In this document: in pieces, positions 32,959 to 41,658 of the stretch | Layout of the letters: each line of letters opens with the position of its first letter | How positions within the stretch are numbered: the first letter of the stretch is position 1 | Assembly: GCF_943193125.1 (NCBI RefSeq) | Contig: NZ_CALPCX010000003.1 | Location: 62,001-126,000 of the forward strand | Origin: Adlercreutzia agrestimuris | GTDB lineage: Bacteria > Actinomycetota > Coriobacteriia > Coriobacteriales > Eggerthellaceae | Direction of reading: 5' to 3' | Length of the DNA: 64,000 bases | Translations under genes and position numbers: made by a program | Notes under the pieces: generated by a model | What the model saw: only the letters and a program-made list of their open reading frames with translations | The model's database searches: none | What the model was told of the DNA's origin: nothing

Positions 32959-33975
32959 ATGCTTTCAGATAGGCGGCAAAAAGTTCTTGCGGCACTTATC
33001 GAAGAGTATGTTGCACGTGCTTTACCTGTTGGATCAAGAACACTAACGGAGCGCTACCAACTTGGTGTGAGTCCTGCAACTGTTCGCAATGAGCTTTCTG
33101 TACTTGAAGATGGCGGCTATATTACTCAGCCACATACCTCTGCAGGGCGTATTCCAACTGATCATGGGTATCGTGCGTTTGTGGATAACTTGCTGCAGAC
33201 TGATTTTGCTGCTGAGCTCAATGATGTGCGATACCAAAACGTTGCAGAAAATCTCCGTTCATGTGCAAACGAATTAGATACCTTATTAGAAAACACTTCA
33301 TCGGCGCTAACTCGTCTGACTGATTGCTTAAGTATCGTCATGGCGCCTTCAATCTTGAAGTTGCGCATAAAACAGTTGACGTTAGTTTCTTTGTCTGCGT
33401 TTCATGCGCTTGTTGTTTTGGTAACTGAAGACGGCCAGGTACTGAATCGGCATATAGAGTTTGCTGAAGAAGTAACTGCAGAAGAATTATCATGCGTTCA
33501 GCATTTCTTAAATGATGTTTTTACCGGTAAATCGCTTCAAGAGATAGAAAGCGGACTCAGCGTTGGCATGGCTGAGGCATTTCGTGATCCCATTGTGCGG
33601 ATTGCTCTTGATGAGGTGCTTGCATGTTTGCAGGAGGGCGAACAAGGACGCGCACACAGTCTCGGGGTAACTTCGCTTTTGCATCAACCCGAGTTTAGTC
33701 AAGCAAGCTCACTTTTGCCAGTTATGGAGATGCTTGAAGATGATACGGTGTTGCTTCAAATTCTTGATGACACCCTTGAGGAGAGCAACGGAGCTCCTGT
33801 AGTGCGCATTGGAAGAGAAAACGCATCGGAGCAACTTGCGGGGGTCTCAGTGGTTGCTGGCACTTATGGACGTGGCGATGCGATGGGCGTTGTGGCGGTT
33901 GTTGGACCGACTCGTATGGATTATTCGCGTGTGATAAAAGCGGTAAAACTTGCAACGTCAGCTCTTGATGAATAA
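32959..33975 (+). CDS. hrcA: Heat-inducible transcription repressor HrcA
   Basis: Represses heat-shock genes by binding CIRCE sites; folding of HrcA depends on GroEL. It has 338 residues. The N-terminal winged helix reads LSDRRQKVLAALIEEYVARA, then RYQLGVSPATVRNELSVLED, with HTSAGRIPTDHGYRAFVD after it. The GAF-like regulatory domain takes up the rest. A CIRCE element lies 57 bases upstream of the ATG (AGAAGGGGA ribosome-binding site), and dnaJ follows 20 bases downstream. grpE and dnaK are not nearby, so this regulon is split. Confidence 0.96.
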   Translation: MLSDRRQKVLAALIEEYVARALPVGSRTLTERYQLGVSPATVRNELSVLEDGGYITQPHTSAGRIPTDHGYRAFVDNLLQTDFAAELNDVRYQNVAENLRSCANELDTLLENTSSALTRLTDCLSIVMAPSILKLRIKQLTLVSLSAFHALVVLVTEDGQVLNRHIEFAEEVTAEELSCVQHFLNDVFTGKSLQEIESGLSVGMAEAFRDPIVRIALDEVLACLQEGEQGRAHSLGVTSLLHQPEFSQASSLLPVMEMLEDDTVLLQILDDTLEESNGAPVVRIGRENASEQLAGVSVVAGTYGRGDAMGVVAVVGPTRMDYSRVIKAVKLATSALDE

Positions 33976-33995
33976 AGGTAGAAGGAAAATAATTC

Positions 33996-35144
33996 ATGGC
34001 TAAAGATTTATACGCAGTATTAGGTGTAGACCGAAATGCAAGTGAAGATGAAATCAAGAAGGCGTTTCGTCGTCATGCACGTGAGCTGCATCCTGATGTG
34101 AATAAAGCCGAAGATGCAGAAGATCAGTTCAAAGAGCTTAATGAAGCATACGATGTTTTGTCTGATTCGCAAAAGCGCGCACAATACGATAGGTTTGGCA
34201 CAATACCAGGGGCTGCTTCAGCTGGCGGAGGATATGGCGGCAGTGGCTACGTTGACTTTGAAGATCTCTTTGGCGGCGGTTTCGGCGGTATGGGTGATAT
34301 CTTTAGCTCGTTTTTTGGCGGAATGGGCAATACCGGTCGTACGCAAATGCGAACCGAAGGCAGAGATATGGGCGTTGGCCTTCGGTTAACGCTTGAAGAG
34401 ATTGCTCGTGGTGTTGATAAAGAAATTGTCTACGATAGACTTTCTCCGTGTCCGGATTGTGGCGGCAGTGGTTTAGCCGAGGATGGCAAAGAGGTTACGT
34501 GTCCGAAGTGTAATGGACAAGGTCGTGTTGTTACGGTGCAGCGTACCTTCTTGGGAGACATGCAAACAGCTACAACTTGTCCAGAGTGTGGGGGCGGCGG
34601 TAAGGTTATTGAGAACCCTTGTCCTGAATGCGAAGGCCAAGGTAGAGTGCCTGATAGGCAACATGTTACCGTTGAGGTTCCTGCAGGAATAAAAGATGGT
34701 CAGCAGTTGCGTATTTCAGGCTTTGGTGAGGCTGGTTTGCGTGGCGCACGTGCAGGAGATTTGATTGTAACCTGCCGCATTCAACCACATGAGTTTTTTA
34801 AGCGCGAAGGAGACGCGCTGCATGCGCGCGCCAATGTATCTATGGTCCAAGCTGCTCTTGGTGCAGACATTGAGCTTGATGGTATATTGCCTGATGAAAA
34901 AGTAAGTGTACATATTCCTGAAGGATGCCAAAATGATGAGGTTATTCGCGTAAAAGGTTTTGGTATGCCGAAGTTTAGAAGCGATGGGCGCGGAGATATG
35001 TATGTCCATGTCAATGTGGTTATCCCCAAGAAGCTTTCCAAAAAACAGCGGGAGCTATTAGAAGAGTTAGCTGAAGAGATGGGAGAAGAGGTAGCAGACG
35101 TGCGTTCTCCCCTCCAAAAGCTCAAAGATGTCTTTAATCAATAG
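33996..35144 (+). CDS. dnaJ: Chaperone DnaJ
   Basis: Hsp40 co-chaperone that stimulates DnaK and binds unfolded proteins. It has 382 residues. The J domain is residues 1-70 with HPD at 32-34. The Gly/Phe-rich region follows (GGFGGMGDIFSSFFGG). Four zinc-binding CxxCxGxG-type repeats are present: CPDCGGSG, CPKCNGQG, CPECGGGG and CPECEGQG. The C-terminal substrate-binding domain starts near residue 215. It is a type I DnaJ. It lies in the hrcA operon under CIRCE control. Confidence 0.97.
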   Translation: MAKDLYAVLGVDRNASEDEIKKAFRRHARELHPDVNKAEDAEDQFKELNEAYDVLSDSQKRAQYDRFGTIPGAASAGGGYGGSGYVDFEDLFGGGFGGMGDIFSSFFGGMGNTGRTQMRTEGRDMGVGLRLTLEEIARGVDKEIVYDRLSPCPDCGGSGLAEDGKEVTCPKCNGQGRVVTVQRTFLGDMQTATTCPECGGGGKVIENPCPECEGQGRVPDRQHVTVEVPAGIKDGQQLRISGFGEAGLRGARAGDLIVTCRIQPHEFFKREGDALHARANVSMVQAALGADIELDGILPDEKVSVHIPEGCQNDEVIRVKGFGMPKFRSDGRGDMYVHVNVVIPKKLSKKQRELLEELAEEMGEEVADVRSPLQKLKDVFNQ

Positions 35145-35152
35145 GGGCATGT

Positions 35153-35932
35153 ATGTCACTTCCACACTTCTATCTCACTAAGCAAATTATTTCAGCTGAG
35201 CAGTGTGAAGAGTTTGTCTTGCGCCTTGACGAGGATGATCTTAAGCATGCGCGTGTTTTGCGTCTTAGCCCAAAGGAACATATTGCGGTAGTAGATGCTC
35301 AAAATGACTATTTTGAATGTGAGATTGTGTCTTTTGATGCAGGCTATCCCACAGTAAGGATCGCTCAGCATTTAGATGAGTGTATTGATGAGCCAGTTGT
35401 CGTGCTTGTCCAAGGGCTTGCTAAGGGCGACAAAATGGAATCAATTATTCGCCATGCTACAGAAGTTGGGGTCAGTGCTTTTATCCCTTTTGCGTGCGAA
35501 CGTGCAATCGTTAAACTTGATGGCAAAAAGGCACAAGCAAAGCAAAAACGCTGGGAGGCAATAGCAAAAAGTGCTGCTATGCAATCAGGGCGTAGATATA
35601 TTCCTGAAATTGCTCAACCGCTTGGGATTCATGAGGTTAGTGAGCTGATAAAAAACGCTCATGCCGTATTGATTTGCTGGGAAGAAGCACCTGGCACGGC
35701 AAAACTTGCTCGTGCACTAAATGATGCCTTAATAGCAAATAAGACAAGCGCTCAAGATGCTCGCGTTGTGGTCGTTGTTGGACCTGAGGGAGGATTAACA
35801 CAAGCCGAAGTCGATGAACTTTTGGCTGCAAATAAGTATGCTTCATTAGTTACACTTGGCCCCACTATTCTGCGCACTGAAACCGCCGGCGTAGTGGCAC
35901 CAGCGCTTGTTTTACATGAGTTGCGTCGTTGA
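35153..35932 (+). CDS. rsmE: 16S rRNA m3U1498 methyltransferase
   Basis: A SPOUT-class methyltransferase (259 residues) that methylates N3 of U1498. An N-terminal PUA-like domain (about 1-75, HARVLRLSPKEHIAVVDA) precedes the knotted domain with LVQGLAKGDKMESIIRHATE, VVVVGPEGGLTQAEV and LVTLGPTILRTETA at the C-terminal knot, all signature segments. It starts 8 bases after dnaJ, the usual neighbour. Confidence 0.95.
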   Translation: MSLPHFYLTKQIISAEQCEEFVLRLDEDDLKHARVLRLSPKEHIAVVDAQNDYFECEIVSFDAGYPTVRIAQHLDECIDEPVVVLVQGLAKGDKMESIIRHATEVGVSAFIPFACERAIVKLDGKKAQAKQKRWEAIAKSAAMQSGRRYIPEIAQPLGIHEVSELIKNAHAVLICWEEAPGTAKLARALNDALIANKTSAQDARVVVVVGPEGGLTQAEVDELLAANKYASLVTLGPTILRTETAGVVAPALVLHELRR

Positions 35933-35965
35933 TATCAAGGTTATGCTTAATTGGAGACGTGCTTC

Positions 35966-37189
35966 ATGAAATTTTGCATTATTAATCTGGGCTGCAAGGT
36001 CAACAAAGTTGAATCTGATTCATTCGCTGCAGCATTACTAGCGCAGGGGCATCAGGCAAGTGAACTTGCTGAAGCAGAACTTGTCATCATTAATACTTGT
36101 ACCGTTACTGGTGAAGCTGAAAAGAAAACGCGTAAAACAACTCGACAGGCACTCACACGTGCTCCTCAAGCTCGTGTCATTGTTACAGGATGCGCTGCAG
36201 CTCTTCATGCCGAGACCTTTAGTTCTATGGACAAACGAGTAGAAGTTGTTGAAAAGTCGCGTCTTTTTGAACTGCTTCAGCAGCAAAACAATGTGTGGCT
36301 TGCCAACAAGGGGTTTCGGACACGCGTTGGAGTGAAAGTACAAGATGGGTGTAATAATGCGTGCACTTATTGTATTGTTCATGTGGCGCGAGGTCGAGCA
36401 ACAAGCATATCCGCTAACCATATAGTGCGTGAGTGCAAGGCGCTTGCTGAAGCTGGTGTTAAAGAGATTGTCCTAACAGGAATTAATCTTGGTTCCTATT
36501 ACGATGATACTTTTGATACAACGTCCCCTTTAACACTTGCTGGATTGCTTCATCTCTTGCTTGATGAAACAAAGGATATACACAATGATGACGAACCTCC
36601 CGTTCGCTTTCGTGTCTCAAGTATTGAACCTAAAGACGTTGATGAAGCATTTATCGATCTATTAGCTTCTTCGCAGGGACGAATTTGCCGGCATCTGCAT
36701 CTTCCGCTTCAATCAGGAAGTTCTAAGGTACTCAAGGAGATGGCGCGACCTTACGACGCTGCATATTTTGCTGCTTTGGTTGAGAAACTCTATGCGCGTG
36801 TGCCGCAGTTATCGCTTTCTACTGACATCATTGTTGGTTTTCCAGGTGAAACGGATCAAGAGTTTGAAGAGACCTGTGAATTGGCGCGCGTATGTCGTTT
36901 CTCAAAAATTCATGTATTTCCCTATTCAAAGCGTGAAGGAACTCCTGCAGCTCAGCGTTTAGATCAAATTGATCCTGAAGTAAAAGCAGTTCGAGCAGCG
37001 CAATTAAGAGATATTGCACAACAGCTTCGTCAAGAAGATTTTAAGCGTCGTTTAAATGGTTCAGAGTGGGTGCTGATTGAAGAAGGTGGAATCGGCATGA
37101 CTGAGAGCTACCATGAAGTTGCCCTTAAACGAGAGTATGTAAGCGGTAAGTTGGTATATGTATCACTTGCTGATGAAATTGATGAGTAG
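35966..37189 (+). CDS. mtaB: tRNA t6A37 methylthiotransferase MtaB
   Basis: Radical SAM enzyme that converts t6A37 to ms2t6A37 in tRNA. It has 407 residues from ATG 35966, with GGAG 9 bases upstream; an in-frame TTG at 35951 is a weaker option. The N-terminal UPF0004 domain carries cluster ligands Cys10, Cys45 and Cys76. The radical SAM motif is Cys129, Cys133, Cys136 (CNNACTYC). HLHLPLQSGSSKVLKEMARP and DIIVGFPGETDQEFEET are family blocks. The C-terminal TRAM region is short. The sequence CIINLGCKVNKVES near the start matches MtaB rather than MiaB or RimO. Confidence 0.93.
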   Translation: MKFCIINLGCKVNKVESDSFAAALLAQGHQASELAEAELVIINTCTVTGEAEKKTRKTTRQALTRAPQARVIVTGCAAALHAETFSSMDKRVEVVEKSRLFELLQQQNNVWLANKGFRTRVGVKVQDGCNNACTYCIVHVARGRATSISANHIVRECKALAEAGVKEIVLTGINLGSYYDDTFDTTSPLTLAGLLHLLLDETKDIHNDDEPPVRFRVSSIEPKDVDEAFIDLLASSQGRICRHLHLPLQSGSSKVLKEMARPYDAAYFAALVEKLYARVPQLSLSTDIIVGFPGETDQEFEETCELARVCRFSKIHVFPYSKREGTPAAQRLDQIDPEVKAVRAAQLRDIAQQLRQEDFKRRLNGSEWVLIEEGGIGMTESYHEVALKREYVSGKLVYVSLADEIDE

Positions 37190-37239
37190 TGTGGTTGGTA
37201 AAAACCCTGTATCAAATGAAGGGGATTACATAAGGCACG

Positions 37240-37255
37240 TGATACAATTTCTTCA
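37240..37255 (+). promoter_or_regulatory. Extended -10 placed for a leaderless phoH transcript
   Basis: TGA-TACAAT (37240-37248) lies 6 bases before the ATG at 37255. Transcription would start at or next to the A of the ATG. No Shine-Dalgarno is seen before this ATG. Confidence 0.45.
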
Positions 37256-38211
37256 TGACAGATAAGACACAGATAACACTCACTGTTCCTGATAGCGTCA
37301 ACATGGCGCTTATTGTTGGTCATGCTGATGAGCTTTTGCATATTATTCAAGATATGTTTCATGCGCGCATCACCATACGAGGAAATTCAATAATTCTTGA
37401 AGGAGATCCTCTAGAGGTTCAATCTCTTACGGCGCTTTTTTCCGACCTGATTAAGGTGGTAGAGGCAGGAGAGGTGCCAAATTCAGATTATGTTCGTCAT
37501 GCAATTGATTTGTTGCGTACGGCTGAGTTTTCACCTCAAACCCTTCGCGAAGATATTCTTTTAACCTATCGAGGACGTGCAATACGCCCAAAAACAGCAG
37601 GCCAAAAAGCATATGTAGATGCTATTCGCGATAACACGATCACATTTGGCATTGGTCCAGCTGGTACAGGAAAAACCTATCTTGCTATGGCAATGGCCGT
37701 TGCTGCACTTAAGCGTAAAGAGGTTGGTCGCATTATCCTTACGCGTCCTGTGGTAGAAGCAGGAGAGAGTCTTGGCTTTTTGCCTGGAACACTCACGGAA
37801 AAGATTGATCCATATATTCGACCGCTCTATGACGCTCTCTTTGATATGACTGACATGGAGCGCGCAAATCAGCTCATTGAAAGTGGCATTATTGAGATTG
37901 CGCCGCTCGCTTTCATGCGGGGACGTACACTTAACGACAGTTTTATTATTTTAGATGAAGCACAAAACACTACTCCTGAGCAGCTTAAGATGTTTTTAAC
38001 GCGTCTCGGTTTTGGTTCAAAAATGGTCATTACAGGAGACATAACACAGCTTGATTTACCCCATGGGATTTCTGGTTTAAAAGGTGTCCGTGATATCTTG
38101 TCAGGGGTACATGACATAGCTTTTTGTGAGTTTAGCGGAAAAGATGTCGTTCGACATTCATTGGTGGCTGCCATTGTTGCGGCATATGATCGCGCGGTGG
38201 CGAAAGGGTAA
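37255..38211 (+). CDS. phoH: PhoH-like ATPase
   Basis: Cytoplasmic P-loop ATPase of the PhoH family, linked to RNA metabolism by its constant association with ybeY. It has 318 residues. An N-terminal KH-like region (about 10-80: ITLTVPDSVNMALIVGHADE) precedes the ATPase with GPAGTGKT at 134-141, RPVVEAGESLGFLPGTLTEK, and Walker B IILDEAQNTTPEQ. The gene has no visible ribosome-binding site and a -10 element immediately upstream, so it may be leaderless. ybeY begins 2 bases after it. Confidence 0.94.
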   Translation: MTDKTQITLTVPDSVNMALIVGHADELLHIIQDMFHARITIRGNSIILEGDPLEVQSLTALFSDLIKVVEAGEVPNSDYVRHAIDLLRTAEFSPQTLREDILLTYRGRAIRPKTAGQKAYVDAIRDNTITFGIGPAGTGKTYLAMAMAVAALKRKEVGRIILTRPVVEAGESLGFLPGTLTEKIDPYIRPLYDALFDMTDMERANQLIESGIIEIAPLAFMRGRTLNDSFIILDEAQNTTPEQLKMFLTRLGFGSKMVITGDITQLDLPHGISGLKGVRDILSGVHDIAFCEFSGKDVVRHSLVAAIVAAYDRAVAKG

Positions 38212-38213
38212 TT

Positions 38214-38672
38214 ATGGACATTTTAGTAACCTATGAGACACACAAAGAAGATTTAGAGCGGTTGCCCATTTACGAGCTGACCCAGTTTGTTCTCTCTCAA
38301 GAATCTCAACCAGAGAATACTGAGGTTTCAGTAAGTTTTGTTACCGACGAGGTAATTGCTCAGCTCAATGAGAAGTATCGTCAAAAAGAAGGACCTACTG
38401 ATGTGTTGTCTTTTGAATGCGATGGCGTTCAAGATGATTCAGAGATTCCTGTGCTAAATGATGAGGTTTTTGAGCTCGGTGATGTTGTGATTGCGCCTGA
38501 AGTTGCAATACGACAATCATATGAATTCGGAACGACATTTGAAGAAGAGATCAGCCTTTTGCTTGTTCATGGTCTTTTGCATTTATGCGGCTATGATCAT
38601 ATTGAGGATGCGGATGCTGAGGTTATGGAAGGTCGCGAAGCACAGATCTTATCTGCTTGGTCAAACCGCTAG
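38214..38672 (+). CDS. ybeY: Endoribonuclease YbeY
   Basis: Zinc-dependent endoribonuclease involved in 16S rRNA 3' maturation and ribosome quality control. It has 152 residues. The metal site HGLLHLCGYDH provides His119, His123 and His129. The conserved Arg region is NEKYRQKEGPTDVLSFECD. It sits between phoH and dgkA, 2 bases after phoH, the standard order phoH-ybeY-dgkA-era. Confidence 0.95.
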   Translation: MDILVTYETHKEDLERLPIYELTQFVLSQESQPENTEVSVSFVTDEVIAQLNEKYRQKEGPTDVLSFECDGVQDDSEIPVLNDEVFELGDVVIAPEVAIRQSYEFGTTFEEEISLLLVHGLLHLCGYDHIEDADAEVMEGREAQILSAWSNR

Positions 38673-38687
38673 AAAGCGTCGCGGCAT

Positions 38688-39131
38688 ATGAATCCTCAAG
38701 AGAATCCACCACAACCAAAAGAAGATTTTTCTTCGCATTTTGTACGAAATTCACGTTCAAAAAGCCAAAAGAGTTCTTTTTCTTTAAAGTGTGCATTTGG
38801 GTGTGCTGCAGCTGGTTTTTTGTATGCTCTCAAAACGCAACGGAATATGAAGATCCATCTTGTTGTCTTGGTTGCCGTGGTGCTATTAGGTGTTGGCTTT
38901 CAAATTGAGGCATCATCTTGGCTGGCAATTGTGCTGAGTTGTGCGCTCGTGATTGGTGCTGAGTGCGTGAATACCGCATTGGAGTCATTGGTGGATTTAG
39001 TTTCGCCTGAGTATCATGAATTGGCGAAGCATACCAAAGATTGTGCCGCTGGTGCGGTGCTTGTATGTGCACTTGGTGCAGTGGCTGTTGGCTTTATTAT
39101 TTTTGCTCCGCATGTCTTAGCATTAATATGA
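38688..39131 (+). CDS. dgkA: Diacylglycerol/undecaprenol kinase family protein
   Basis: A small membrane kinase (147 residues) of the DgkA family; in Gram-positives these usually phosphorylate undecaprenol. An N-terminal hydrophilic stretch of about 35 residues is followed by membrane segments and the catalytic motif GAECVNTALESLVDLVSPEY, with Glu, Asn and the second Glu/Asp of the ExxNTxxE...D signature. KHTKDCAAGAVLVCALGAVA is the last conserved helix region. It lies 15 bases after ybeY and before era, as expected. Confidence 0.92.
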   Translation: MNPQENPPQPKEDFSSHFVRNSRSKSQKSSFSLKCAFGCAAAGFLYALKTQRNMKIHLVVLVAVVLLGVGFQIEASSWLAIVLSCALVIGAECVNTALESLVDLVSPEYHELAKHTKDCAAGAVLVCALGAVAVGFIIFAPHVLALI

Positions 39132-39161
39132 TCACGTTTTACGCTTTTTGAAGGACCCTCA

Positions 39162-40103
39162 ATGGATTTAGATTATTTATTACATACTGCTTATCAACCT
39201 GAGCCTGATGATTTTAAATCAGGCTTTGTGACGCTTATAGGGCGTCCAAATGCGGGAAAATCAACACTTTTAAACGCTCTTATGGGTCAAAAGATTGCTA
39301 TCACTTCTGATACTGCGCAAACGACACGACATCGTTTTCGTGCTGTTTTGACGAAAGAGGACTATCAGCTTGTCATCATTGATACTCCTGGTCTTCACAA
39401 GCCCCATGATGTCTTAGGTGAAGAGCTTAATACTTCAGCGCTTAAAGCACTGGAAGATGTCGATGTGGTTGCCATGCTTATTGATGCTTCAGCTGAGGTA
39501 GGCAAAGGGGATGTGTGGGTAGCTGAGCAACTTGACCATATATCTGCAAAGAAACTCTGTGTTCTGTCCAAGGTGGATCTCGTTTCGCCGGAGCAACTAG
39601 ATAAACAGCGAAGAGCTGCAGAGCGTCTTTGTTCGTGGGATGCTATGGTTGGACTTTCTTCGGTGACCGGCAAAAACCTTGATGCATTTCTTGAAGAGGT
39701 TGTATTTCTGCTTCCTTATGGACCGAAATGGTTCCCAGATGATATGCAAACAGATCAACCCATTGAAGTAATTGTTGCTGAGTTTATTCGAGAAAAGATC
39801 CTTCGCACTTGTACCGATGAGGTGCCTCATGCTATCGGTGTGCAAGTTGAAGAGATGGAATACATACGAAAAAAGGATCTTTATCGGATATATGCGATTG
39901 TCTATGTGGAGCGCGATAGTCAAAAAGGTATCATTATTGGTAAACAAGGTGCACTTCTCAAGCGCATAGGAACAGAAGCGCGTCAAGATCTTGAACAGCT
40001 TTTGGGTTGTAAAGTTTTTTTGGATCTACGCGTTAAGGTTAAAAAGAATTGGCGTCGTGATGCAAATCAGATCCGTCGCTTCGGTTATGGCGAAGGCGCC
40101 TAG
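39162..40103 (+). CDS. era: GTPase Era
   Basis: GTPase that binds 16S rRNA 3' end and checks 30S assembly. It has 313 residues. GRPNAGKST at 27-35 is the P-loop, DTPGLHKPHD the G3 region, and G4 is SKVD instead of the usual NKxD. A Ser or Thr here occurs in some Actinobacteria (TKxD in mycobacteria), so GTP specificity is probably kept. The C-terminal KH domain shows GIIIGKQGALLKRIGTEARQ and ends in basic KVKKNWRRD. It ends the phoH-ybeY-dgkA-era run. Confidence 0.96.
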   Translation: MDLDYLLHTAYQPEPDDFKSGFVTLIGRPNAGKSTLLNALMGQKIAITSDTAQTTRHRFRAVLTKEDYQLVIIDTPGLHKPHDVLGEELNTSALKALEDVDVVAMLIDASAEVGKGDVWVAEQLDHISAKKLCVLSKVDLVSPEQLDKQRRAAERLCSWDAMVGLSSVTGKNLDAFLEEVVFLLPYGPKWFPDDMQTDQPIEVIVAEFIREKILRTCTDEVPHAIGVQVEEMEYIRKKDLYRIYAIVYVERDSQKGIIIGKQGALLKRIGTEARQDLEQLLGCKVFLDLRVKVKKNWRRDANQIRRFGYGEGA

Positions 40104-40150
40104 TTATCAGCTACAATAGGGTGAACTCATATTGACAAGGAGATAGTTGC

Positions 40151-41650
40151 ATGATTTGCCCGCAATGCCATACGGAAAATCGTCCTGGCGCAAAATACTG
40201 TAATGAATGTGGATTGCCGCTTCCGCAAGACAATGCGAGCGCACTTGATGCGACGCAAACGTTTGATGTTTTAAATCTTGACGAAGAGACGTCTGCCGAA
40301 TCATCTTGCGATGAAGCTTGTGATGTGCAAGACAATGCCACAGAAGAAAAGCAAGCTCATTTTGAGGAGGAAGACAGTATTGAAAGCAATAGTGTTGCTC
40401 CTGAAAATGATAATGCGGACGAAGACGAAGTGCTGGGCCAGAAAACGACTGAATCCGAAAACAACAATGAGGAAAATTCAGCTGCTTATAACGATGCTGA
40501 CCTCACAGCATTTATACCGGTTAAAGCTAAGCAGCCACATACGAGAGATTTATCGGGATTAGATGAGTGTCTGGTAGATTCTAGTTATATGCCGCCTCAG
40601 CCGCCGGCTTGGCGTAGCGGTGATACCGTTGAAATGCCGCGCATTGATGAAACTCAAGTTAAACAACGTGAGTATAAAGCACCGGACGTCTCTCAAAAGA
40701 AGAGCAAAAAGGGCAAAATTGGCGCAATTATTGTTGTTGTATTGGCACTTGCAGTTGTATTAGCGCTTGCTATTACGCATCAGATGGAGATGTGGGGTGG
40801 CAAGAGTGTGCCTGATGTGGTTGGTATGACGCAATCAGATGCAGAGTATGTGTTGGACTCAAAAGGATTTGCCTACAACATTGCTACTGAGCCTTCTGAT
40901 GAGGCTGAGGGTCTTGTTTTGAGAACCGATCCAGGGGCAGGGTCACGCGAAGAAGGCAATCTCAATATCACCATGTACATTTCAACGGCTCGTTATCTTC
41001 CAGACGTTGCAGGACTTGCACGTGATGAGGCAGTTGCAAAGCTCAAAGAAGACGGCTTTGAAAATATAGAGTTTGCATCTGAGCGCTCAAATGCTCATGA
41101 GGGTCTCGTTTTGTCAATGTCGCCCGAGCCTGATGCTCGCGCACTCTCAACTGATGCAATTACCTTAACTATCGCTGAGCCATTTACTGTACCTGATGTG
41201 GTGGGTATGGCTGCGGCTGATGCTACACAAGAACTTGAAGTTGATGGATACATGGTTTCGGTAACGTATACCTATGACGAAAACGCAGAAGACGGAACCG
41301 TATTAAGCTCTGATCCTGAAGCGCAAACGAAGCTTGCCTCTGGCGAGACAGTTACTATTAATGTTTCAAAATCACGTGCTATTGAGCTAGAGCAGCTTAC
41401 GCGTTCTTGGCTTGAAGGTCTTGCTGCAAGTGGTGAACCCTTAGATGTGGATACCGCCCACTATGTTGTGCAGTCGGTTGATGATGTTGCATATCAAGGT
41501 GATGATAAAACTTCATTTGTGATTACAGGTTATCTCACCTATACCGCACCTGATGGTGAAACTATTACCGGTGAATCGCGCACCATTTCTGGCATCATCG
41601 AGTGGACACCTGACAACTATACTAAGACCATATCGGCTCAGCAAAACTAA
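40151..41650 (+). CDS. Membrane protein with N-terminal zinc ribbon and three PASTA domains
   Basis: A 499-residue protein. A zinc ribbon starts it (Cys3, Cys6, Cys17, Cys20). A long acidic cytoplasmic linker (about 30-180) has three short Thr motifs after acidic residues (LDATQTFDV, DADLTAFIPV, GDTVEMPRI). One membrane helix is at about 190-209. Three extracellular PASTA repeats follow, each opening with VPDVVGM-like sequence (about 218-285, 285-350, 350-420), and then a further 80-residue domain. PASTA repeats bind muropeptides in Ser/Thr kinases such as PknB, but no kinase domain is present here. It may be a cell-wall sensor or a kinase substrate; both are inference. It is followed 8 bases later by recO. 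Confidence 0.82.
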   Translation: MICPQCHTENRPGAKYCNECGLPLPQDNASALDATQTFDVLNLDEETSAESSCDEACDVQDNATEEKQAHFEEEDSIESNSVAPENDNADEDEVLGQKTTESENNNEENSAAYNDADLTAFIPVKAKQPHTRDLSGLDECLVDSSYMPPQPPAWRSGDTVEMPRIDETQVKQREYKAPDVSQKKSKKGKIGAIIVVVLALAVVLALAITHQMEMWGGKSVPDVVGMTQSDAEYVLDSKGFAYNIATEPSDEAEGLVLRTDPGAGSREEGNLNITMYISTARYLPDVAGLARDEAVAKLKEDGFENIEFASERSNAHEGLVLSMSPEPDARALSTDAITLTIAEPFTVPDVVGMAAADATQELEVDGYMVSVTYTYDENAEDGTVLSSDPEAQTKLASGETVTINVSKSRAIELEQLTRSWLEGLAASGEPLDVDTAHYVVQSVDDVAYQGDDKTSFVITGYLTYTAPDGETITGESRTISGIIEWTPDNYTKTISAQQN

Positions 41651-41658
41651 GGAAGTAT

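Noticed and set aside
39570..39582. Broken G4 motif of Era
   Set aside because: SKVD instead of NKxD is a substitution also seen as TKxD in other Actinobacteria, so not evidence of a defect.
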